Source: Lenzites betulinus (lineage: Eukaryota; Basidiomycota; Agaricomycetes; Polyporales; Polyporaceae). Taken from it: a stretch of 64,000 bases of DNA. The position numbers and the translations under genes are program-made. This document shows positions 56,281 to 64,000 of the stretch, piece by piece. Below the pieces are notes generated by a model. The model was not told the origin of the DNA. It ran no database searches and was given only the letters and a program-made list of their open reading frames with translations. Positions within the stretch are counted from its first letter, which is position 1. The number at the start of each line of letters is the position of its first letter. Where the stretch lies: the NCBI GenBank assembly GCA_022264855.1, contig JABYQU010000034.1, positions 62,001 through 126,000 on the forward strand, given 5' to 3'.

Positions 56281-57901
56281 ATGCCTTCGGCGCAGTACAA
56301 ACCGCTCTCTCAGCACGACGGCGACGAAGAGCAATCCAGCATCGACCCCTCTCGAGTGCGGAACCGTCATAAACGCCTTCTGTTCCATATACTTGCTATA
56401 GCCTCCGTCATGTACGTCTCCTACCTCGGTGTGCGGGCTATCGCCCGGTCTTCCAAGATTGGCTTCGGAAAACCGTGCCACGGCGTGCACCGCAATCTCT
56501 CGTCGCTTCCGAGCCACTTCAACCTACCCTCTGGGCACCAGATTCCCTCTGTAGCACTCGGTAAGCTTTCGTGAGGGAGCGAAGGCACGAAAGTGACTAA
56601 GCGTGGAACCTAAAACAGGTGTATGGAAGGCCGAGAAGGACCAAGTTGGAGACGCGGTGAAGACCGCCCTGAAGGCCGGCTACAAGCATATTGATGGCGC
56701 ATGGGTGTACAGAGTGAGCGTTTCGGCTACTGGTGCTGTACGAACCCTCCTTGACGTATATACCAGAATGAAGAGGAAGTTGGACAGGCTCTGAAAGACA
56801 GCGGTGTGCCCCGGGAGCAGATCTGGCTGACGTCGAAGGTACGTGCTCCCTGTGATAACGGAGATGTGCTTCTCAGATTTGCCATAGCTTTGGAACACCT
56901 TCCATGCACCGGAGGATGTCGAGACCGCGTTGGACATATCTTTACGGGCGCTCGGTACAGAATATCTTGACCTCTACCTAATCCATTGGTGGGTGCCTCC
57001 TTCGACTGTACTCCACGCCGGGCTCAAGTATGTGTAACATACAGGCCCATCGCTTTCAAAAAGGGATCCAACAATGTGCTCGACGAGGAGCTTACCGTGA
57101 ACCCGTACCCTACCTGGAAGAAGCTCGAGGAGCTGGTTGACAAGGGCAAAATCCGCAACATTGGCGTCAGCAAGTACGTCTCGCATACCTTTCGATGTTG
57201 CACTGTACTGACATAGACTTGAAAGCTTCAACATTGCTAGGTAGCTGCTATCTGCAATGTATCTAGACGTGTCTGACCTCTAATCCAGGCTGCGCAACCT
57301 GACCGCGAACCCGCTCAAGTACAAGCCGGCTGTGAACCAGGTCGAGCTCAACTTCTGGAACCCTCAGCCCGAGTTGCTCAAGGTACTTTGTCCGTAGCGC
57401 TGCCCAGCTAACCGCTCACATCCGCACGCAGTGGGCTAAGGAACACGACCTGCTGCTCGAGGCGTACTCGCCCCTCGGCAGCAACAACCAGGTGAAGGAG
57501 ACCCTGCAGGTGCCGGAGGTCCAGGCCATCGCCAAGGAGCTCGGCATTACGCCCGCGCAGGCTATTATCTCGTGGCACGTCCAGCGTGGCGTAAGTGGCG
57601 TCATACTTTCGTGAGGCTCTCTTATGCTCACGCATTACTTGCAGACTGTCGTCTTACCGAAGAGCGTTACGCCCTCGCGCGTTGTCGAGAACCTCCATAG
57701 TAAGTTCCAGACTTTGATTCCACAATCGTTGCTCATCCCCATTTTGTGACAGTTGTAAAGTTGCCCGAGGATCTTTTCAACAAGCTGGAGAAGGCGGCAT
57801 CGTCTCACCCGCCCAAGCGCGTTGTGAACCCGTCGGCGCCCTGGGGGCTCTCGTTCGACATTTTTGATGACGACGGTGGGGTCACCGTTCCGGCGGCGTA
57901 G
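56281..57901 (+). CDS. Membrane-anchored aldo-keto reductase
   Basis: ATG 56281 (the frame upstream lacks an earlier ATG). Residues 33-54 ([20 protein letters not shown]) are one transmembrane helix, so the enzyme is probably held on a membrane, which is unusual for this family. The AKR barrel follows across about nine exons: [22 protein letters not shown] with VY (catalytic Asp and Tyr), [26 protein letters not shown] (catalytic Lys), [13 protein letters not shown] (catalytic His), [35 protein letters not shown] and [12 protein letters not shown], ending at TAG 57899-57901. All four tetrad residues are present, so an active NADPH-dependent carbonyl reductase is expected. Substrate unknown. 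It lies 0.8 kb upstream of a P450 on the same strand, which may indicate a shared pathway. Confidence 0.92.
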
Positions 57902-58735
57902 AGGGCGTGTCGAAAGCCGATGCAATGGTGGAAGCTCGGCAAACAGAGCTCGTCGGGCAACACCTCTATCTTCATCTTGTAGACCATATGTGGCCTAGAA
58001 GCTGCTGTAAAGCAGAATATCAATAGTCAGGTGTCAAACGTATCACGTTGGCGTCGTGTAAGTCATATTCTTGTAAAACATATACCAACCGCAAATCGCA
58101 GTTTTCTAGGCGACGGTGGCATTGTTAATGATTGACACAACGGTAGGGTTTATATTCATGTCCAGGGAGCTCTAAAAGAAATCTGTCAGCGGTTCGCATG
58201 GCCAACGTTCAACGTTCAACGCTACTCAAGTTGCAAATACTAGGCCGCCTCAGGCGCTCGCTCACCACATATGATATAAAGATCCTGATCGGGGGCTGAT
58301 AAGTTCGATTCTGCTTTGGTCAGCTGCATTGATCATGATACGGGAAAGGACGACATCGAAACATCTTGGATTCTGCAGGCTTCAAACATCTGTGCGTGCT
58401 TATGATCAGGCGAAGGCAGGCAAGTGCTTTTAAATTGATCACCGAGCTGATTCCGAGGGTCCTTGAAGTAAGTTACTTACTAGAGTGGAAACGGCGACCC
58501 TCACCCGACCTTCGCCGCCGTAAAGCTATCGCTATCAGTGGACGTCACTATCTATGCGAAGACTTTCCGGGCCCCCGTGAGGTATCAAGCGGACGGGCTT
58601 GCCAATCAGTGAGTATGAACAGGAGATATATTCGGTGTTTGTGGCATCTGACTCATTCGATCCTCCCTCCAGATTGGACAGAAGACCACTAAGACCATAC
58701 AACGCCTGAATACCTGACGCTCACCGACACAACCT
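57902..58735. other. Intergenic region before the P450 gene
   Basis: 0.8 kb, moderately AT-rich, with no supported gene. It contains an exact tandem CAACGTT (CCAACGTTCAACGTTCAACG) near 58203-58220. Confidence 0.4.
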
Positions 58736-60461
58736 ATGATGTTTTTGGTTCTCGCGCAGGGCACAGGATTATTCTGGCTCTCTGTCCTCATATATCGTCT
58801 CGCATTTGCGCCTCTTGCACGCCTTCCTGGACCGAAGTTATGTGCGCTCACTCGCATACCTCTCATGTATCATGAATTCCATGGAACACGCCGTCTTTGG
58901 ATTCACGGTCTTCATGAACGCTATGGGCCGATTGTACGTGTGGCCCCGGATGAGATCTCGTTCGCAACTCGTGAGGCTGCGAAGGAAATCTACACCTCCG
59001 GTGGGAGCGGGTACGACAAGTCTTCTTTCTACTCTTTGTTTGCTAACTATGATCAACGGTAAGCGTCAGTTATCGCCATTCGGTGGGGGTGTTCCTGAGT
59101 CTCTTGTGTGTAGGAACATGTTCTCAACACTGGAACGGACTGAGGCAAGTTATTCACATTATTTAGCGACGTTTGACACTAACGCAGCCTTATCTCGCAG
59201 CACGCCAATGCCAAGAAAAGATTCGCAGGGCAGTACAACACGATTCATGTTAGCCGGCCAGATGTACTGGCCACCATAGAAGAACACGTCGAAGCCTTCA
59301 TGTCGAGGTGCTCAGAACATCTTGATAGCAGCCTTGACATCTATGTGAACACCTGTCCCCCATCATCGTCATGAACCAGATCGCTGACATTTGTATAGAT
59401 TTGGTTGCATTGCTACGCCCTAGATGGAATCACGGGGCATTTGTTCTATCCGCACGGGCTGCATTCCCTGTCGGATGCGCACGACCTTGAAATCATGAAG
59501 GAACTGTCCTACTCAAGCAACCTCCAAAGTGCGACCCCATCACCTTGCCACGTCACCCTTCTATACCTAATCACATTCTACAGAGCAATACTTCACCCAC
59601 TACTTCCCGCGCTTCGCCCGTCTGCTGAGTGCAGTCACAAACATCAGGAAGAAGCGCACCGACGGCCTTGCCTCCCGCTACGTCCTCGACACCGCCCGCG
59701 ACGCAGCTGTCGCGCCGCACACCGTCCTGCACAAGCTGCGCGCCGCCCAGGCCCCCGACGCCGACGTCAAAGTCGCCGCCTCCGAGTGCATGGACCACCT
59801 CGCGGCCGGGATCGACACGACCGGCGACGGCCTCTGCTTCCTGATGCACCAGCTCTCGCTCCCGGCGTCCCGCGACGTACAGGCACGTCTCCGCGCGGAA
59901 CTCGTGCAGAACCCGTCCGCGCCGCTCGACGCCCTGCCGTACCTCGACGCGGTGGTGAAGGAGGGCCTGCGCGTGTTCAGCCCGATCCCGATGAGTTTCC
60001 CGCGCGTCGCGCCTGCGGGCGGGAGAGCCGTCGACGGTGTCTGGGTCCCGGGCGGCACGGTCGTGAGCTGCCAGCCGCACACGCTGCACCGGCTCGACAC
60101 GGACGTGTTCCCGCTGCCCGACGAGTTCCGGCCGGAGCGGTGGCTGCAGGAAGACGGTGCCGCGGAGCGCAACCAGCTGTTCTTCGCATTCGCCGCTGGT
60201 GGGCGCGGCTGCATCGGCAAGAAGTGAGTGCTCGGTCTCGCCTAGTAGTTTAGGTTGACAAGCGGCTGACTACGGTTATTGTGTGGTAGCCTTGCGCTCG
60301 CAGAGATGAAGCTGCTCCTAAGGGCGGTGTACTCGACTTACCGCACGCGTGTTGCCCCGGACATGGACGCGTCCATGGAGATGGACGACCAGACGATCTC
60401 GTCGCGGCCCAAGGGCCAGAAGTGCCTCGTCGTCTTCGAGAAAGCGGACGAAGTCCTCTGA
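58736..60461 (+). CDS. Cytochrome P450 monooxygenase
   Basis: ATG 58736; N-terminal ER anchor (TGLFWLSVLIYRLAFAPLAR) and proline hinge LPGPK. Exons: 58736-59058 to YDQR, a short NMFSTLE exon, HANAKKRFAGQYNTIHVSRP to LDIY, an exon from about 59399 (HCYALDGITGHLF, MKELSYSSNLQ), a long exon from 59584, and a last exon from 60291. Motifs: I-helix AAGIDTTGDG, K-helix EGLR (ExxR), PERW, and heme loop FAAGGRGCIGKN with the Cys ligand. All are intact, so an active, ER-bound enzyme with NADPH-P450 reductase as partner is expected. Likely a fungal CYP of the type that modifies small molecules; clan and substrate cannot be assigned here. Exon GC content jumps in the 59.6-60.2 kb exon. Confidence 0.93.
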
Positions 60462-60810
60462 GATGTGGATTGCATGCGGATAAATTGTGTTACGGAAGCT
60501 ATGAACACATGGTATGTTACAGCGATGCGATGTCATGATATGGACGATGGGAGCTGAAGGAATGGGAGACGCGGGCCGAGGCAGGATTGCGACGCGTACA
60601 CGTACATAGACACAATGGGACAGTAAGGATATGAGGACTAACGCCAGATTACCCGTACACCTCGAAGCGTCACCGAAGCAGACCAGAGGAGATAAGAGCG
60701 TGAGTAAGGACATGAAGAGAGACGGATGATAATCAAAAGAGTGACCAGGGGTATAGTAATAGGCGCGGAGTATGTGCATGGAAAATGAAAGACATCGAGG
60801 AAACCCCCGG
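60462..60810. other. Convergent 3' region of P450 and kinase genes
   Basis: About 350 bp between two stop codons. Expected to hold both 3' UTRs. Nothing else is seen. Confidence 0.5.
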
Positions 60811-63276
60811 TCAGTCGTCAGCAAGTGCTGGAGACAGTAGCGGCCCACGGTGGCGGTGTGTGCGGTCCGGACCCAAGCTCTTGCTCCGCCCAGGTGCGCT
60901 TCCCGGGATCGCCATAGGCGTCGCGGGGGGAGCGGCGGATACCTGGCCGGACGAGTACCGACCGAGCTCCCCAATCGACGAAACCGTCCACGACAGCGAC
61001 GGCGCAGGCGCGGGGGGCATGCTCTCGTTTCGCATGATCTTCCTGAGCTCTTCACGGGTGCGCGAGAACGCGCGGTGGGAGTCGCGTCCGCGACGGGAGG
61101 ACGAGCGAGACGGGGACCAGTCGCCATCAACATCCCTGCTGCGGCTCCGGGCTACGGAGCTAGTGGCGTCCAAGCTCGGGCTGATGGGCCAGTGTGCGTC
61201 CTCGTCGAGGGTATCCAGAGCGGACGATGAATGTTCGAAATCGGGGCTGGTGAGGAGCGCCCTGGAGGGCGGCGACTTCCTTCGGCGCACGATCGTGTCA
61301 AGAGAGAGGTCCTTGGGCGTGGGCGGGAGATGAGGGCTACGAGACCGGGACACAGAAAAGTCTGCTTGGAGACGCGGGCGGGCCATCCGTCCCCGTCCAA
61401 GCTCTGGGTCGAAGTCGCTTGAAGGATTGGGCGGAAGTACAACAGCAGAATCCTCTGTGTTGCTCGAGTCGGAAGACGCTCCAGATGTCGTGCGCAGGAT
61501 AGCGTTGGTAAGGGATGATAGACTCGGCTGCGTCGGAAGCGGGTGCGCGGTGCGAAGGAGGGGGTGGGTGTCGTACGGATTCCGCGTCCTCGATTCGCTC
61601 CGGCTTGACGAGCGAAGGGCGGACGGTGAACGGCTAGTGGAACGAGCCGCGCGCGATAACGAACGCCGACCCTCGTCGTCGCCCACAGTGTGTTCCTTGC
61701 GCGGAATCGCCCGCGCGCGAGAGGTCGAACGTGATGCCCGGCAAGACATGGGGGTCTCGGGCGGCGGAGTGACGTCGTCCGCCGCAGATCCCCATCCAAT
61801 GCCCCAGGCTACTTCGTCTATCATCGATATGGTCCACCGATCCGGCACGGACCGTTCGAGACAGCCCTTTAGGACCTGCTCGCCGCTCCGTCCGATGCCT
61901 TGCGGCATTTCGAAGACGCCTGAAGTAGAAATTCCGTTAGCCTGCTTCGGGGTACGCGATCGAAGCTACGTACCATGTAAGATCTTCATCTGCAAACGAG
62001 GCTCAAACGAATCGGAAAACGGGAGCCGACCGGTCAGCAGGATGTAGAGAGTGACACCCAATGCCCAGATGTCCTGTGCAGGACTCGCTGCGTACGGCAA
62101 TGCACTACCTGGAGAGTGCAGCAGCTCGGGTGCGGCATATGGTAGCGAACCGGGTGCGAAATCGCGACTGTGGGGAGCTGGAGACGGCGCGTTCGCAGCG
62201 GGGTACGGGCTAGAGTTGCGATGGCGGACAGCAATATGTCGGCGTTTGAGCAGAGCAGGCAGCCCGCTGTGTTTACCGAGAGATCTCTGCGCATAGGAGG
62301 GGGCTTGTGAGATGGTGCGGTTGCGGTGAAGGCCTTCGGTGTGTCCCTCGTCTTCTTCACGCTCGAGATCGTCGTCGATCTCGCCGATCTTTCGTGCCAT
62401 TCCGAAGTCGCCGATCTTACAAACACCCATCTCGTCTACAAGCACATTCTCCGGCTTCAGGTCCCCATGCACGTAACCCGCAACCTCATGCATGTACCGC
62501 AACCCTCGCACCACCTGCCTGAACATCATCCCCGCATCGTCCTGCGGCAGTGCAGGCCGGCCGTCGCGCTTCAGGATGTCAAACAGACTTCCTGCCGGGC
62601 AGTACAGCGTAAAGAAGAAGTCTGCGTGAGGCGTGTGATTGACGGTAAAGAGGGGGAGAATGTGCTCGTGATTGAGAGAACTCCATACCGCTGCCTCGCG
62701 GGCGAGGCTCTTGTGCGCTAATGCAGGGTCGGGCTGTTTGTCTAGCTCCGACCGTCGAACGATCTTGACAGCGACTGTCCCACCTTGCGCAGACGAGGCG
62801 GTGCGAATGATGGAAAAGCCGCCATGCCCAATGATGGGTCCGAGGGTATAGCCCGCGACGACAGCACCTTCATCGTCGGGAGCAAGCGTCTGCTCGGAAG
62901 TAACCGGGCTGAAGGCAGAGAGGAAGAGCGCAGCAGGCGAAGAGGATAGATCCGCCTCGAATGGCTCTGAGAACTCGCTGAGCGCGTACGGCGAGTTCAT
63001 AGGGGATCCAAGAAAGAAAGAGCCCAGTGGTTCCGGCTCTGACATAGCAAGGACCATAGGTGGTGAGAACGAGAGGCCGAGCTGCTGCGACACCTGCTGG
63101 TCCGGATCAAGCGCGTCTTGCACTGTTTGTGTCGGAGAGTCTACATGCTCAGACTTGCATGCGGACTGCCCCGAATCCTGTTCTTGACCGAAAAGCAAGG
63201 GGTATTGCGGACGACGATGGCCATCGCCACGAGCACCAGAAAGTTCGGTTCGTAGAGTGTGGGGTGCGTCTTGCAT
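60811..63276 (-). CDS. Ser/Thr protein kinase with Ser/Arg-rich tail (non-RD, long activation-segment insert)
   Basis: Two exons, 63276-61974 and 61919-60811, in phase; 803 residues. Residues 1-140 are disordered. The kinase domain runs from about 142 to 470: glycine loop GHGGFS (150-155), Lys 171 in VAVKIV, Glu 194, HGDLKPEN (270-277), DFG (290-292), APE (382-384) and DIWALGVTLYILLTGRLPF. The catalytic loop has HGD in place of HRD, so it is a non-RD kinase. About 90 residues lie between DFG and APE (normally 20-35), rich in Ser, Arg and His. The 300-residue tail is full of SRSRS/RSSSRS stretches, a likely phosphorylation region. The layout recalls fungal CAMK-like kinases of the Prr1/Hal/Nnk1 type; no ortholog is claimed. 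Catalytic Lys, Asp and DFG remain, so activity is likely. Confidence 0.9.
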
Positions 63277-63774
63277 ATAACTGATATGCGATGGACGTGA
63301 GGTATGATGCGGTTCTGTAGTAGAGCGTGGACGTCGCGTGGAGGACGGTGAGAGGGAGGTGGTGGTGGTGTGAAGAAAAGGAGCTCGGGTCGATTTAACA
63401 GACGGAGTCCCGAATTTCCGCTAAAGGAATGCGGGGAAATTACGTAACATCCAAAAAGGGTTGATTAAGTCTCGCCGGCTCCTCGGCTCCAAATTGATCA
63501 AGATCTCGCGTCTAGCGTGGCACAGTACTGCCAATTGAATGTACCCGTTGGTAAGAAGGACCGTATCACGACAAGTTCAAGGTTAAGTAGACCAGGACAC
63601 AACATAGTAATACTAGAGGAACAAACACTGAAGGATACATGCACGTCTAAAGTACATTTTAGAGAAGAGACTCGTGTAGCACTCGGTACATGATGATTCG
63701 AGCGAAAACACATAGGGTCTGGCAGGCTGCAGTAGTAAGTACTAGCTAGTCCAAATATATAGAATGAGGATGAA
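63277..63774. other. Intergenic region upstream of the kinase gene
   Basis: About 0.5 kb. It contains a GGTGGTGGTGGTGTG run at about 63357-63371 just before the kinase start, and AT-rich sequence afterwards. No gene is supported. Confidence 0.4.
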
Positions 63775-64000
63775 TCAAAAATTCTGCTCCGCCAAAACTT
63801 CCGACACCTTCACAACCAACTTATCTGGCCGGGTCATCTCCGCTGGGAAGTATGCTTTTGCCCCGCACACACCCTTCTGGCGGACTACCCGAGATATGCG
63901 CAAGTACCCCTCCTCATCGTCCTCCCGTCTGATCCTACACACCAGGCTACGTTTCCTGTCAAATATCATGAGGTCTCCCAACTCCGCGGCCTGTGGTGCG
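63775..64000 (-). CDS. 3' end of an unidentified gene (runs off the right edge)
   Basis: The frame is open from the right edge (APQAAELGDLMIFDRKR) to TGA/TAA at 63775, ending KVSEVLAEQNF. The content (LVCRIRREDDEEGYLRISRV, AYFPAEMTRP) is protein-like with a small beta-barrel feel. There is weak resemblance to the C-terminal domain of methionyl-tRNA formyltransferase, but that is only a guess from pattern, so no name is given. Confidence 0.5.
   Translation of the reverse strand, partial: APQAAELGDLMIFDRKRSLVCRIRREDDEEGYLRISRVVRQKGVCGAKAYFPAEMTRPDKLVVKVSEVLAEQNF

Overview
This window looks like nuclear DNA of a filamentous basidiomycete, most likely an Agaricomycete and plausibly a polypore. 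The evidence is many short (about 45-85 nt) GT-AG introns, tRNA genes with a eukaryotic intron and Pol III T-tracts, housekeeping eukaryotic genes (proteasome beta subunit, GPI transamidase subunit, AFG2-type AAA ATPase), an F-box/repeat protein typical of mushroom genomes, a fungal P450 and a Tad1/LINE-like retrotransposon. Taxonomic placement below basidiomycete is inference. Left part (1-20 kb): the 5' part of an AFG2-like AAA ATPase (minus) is divergent from a complete GPI transamidase subunit PIG-T/Gpi16 gene (plus). A small cysteine-rich gene (7.2-7.7 kb) sits between gene-poor tracts, followed by a C2H2 zinc-finger gene (minus), tRNA-Ser(GCU) with a 10-nt intron, a multi-exon secreted GH35 beta-galactosidase (minus) and tRNA-Glu(CUC). 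Middle (20-53 kb): two copies of the same two-gene set occur. Copy A is an RGG-rich conserved protein (20.7-23.8 kb, plus) facing an AIF/AMID-like FAD oxidoreductase (25.6-27.0 kb, minus). Copy B is a shorter homologue (48.8-50.3 kb, minus) next to a second FAD oxidoreductase (51.4-52.7 kb, plus). Intron positions are shared within each pair, so this is a duplication with rearrangement. Between them lie proteasome subunit beta-6 (PRE7/PSMB1) and a very large non-LTR retrotransposon on the minus strand. The retrotransposon has ORF1 with a CCHC knuckle, ORF2 with EEP endonuclease, RT and RNase H, and a poly(A) end. A 17-bp direct repeat exactly abuts the poly(A) end and recurs at 47.69 kb, implying one 12.3-kb insertion with an unusual 4.2-kb 5' region that carries 18-bp satellite repeats and an extra small ORF with its own TATA-like box. 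Right part (53-64 kb): a small gene interrupted by one in-frame TGA, an F-box gene whose C-terminus is shifted out of frame, a membrane-anchored aldo-keto reductase, a cytochrome P450, a Ser/Thr kinase with an HGD catalytic loop and a long activation-segment insert, and the 3' end of an unidentified gene. The retrotransposon is the most unusual object. The duplicated gene pair, with its repeat expansion and GC-AG intron, is the second.
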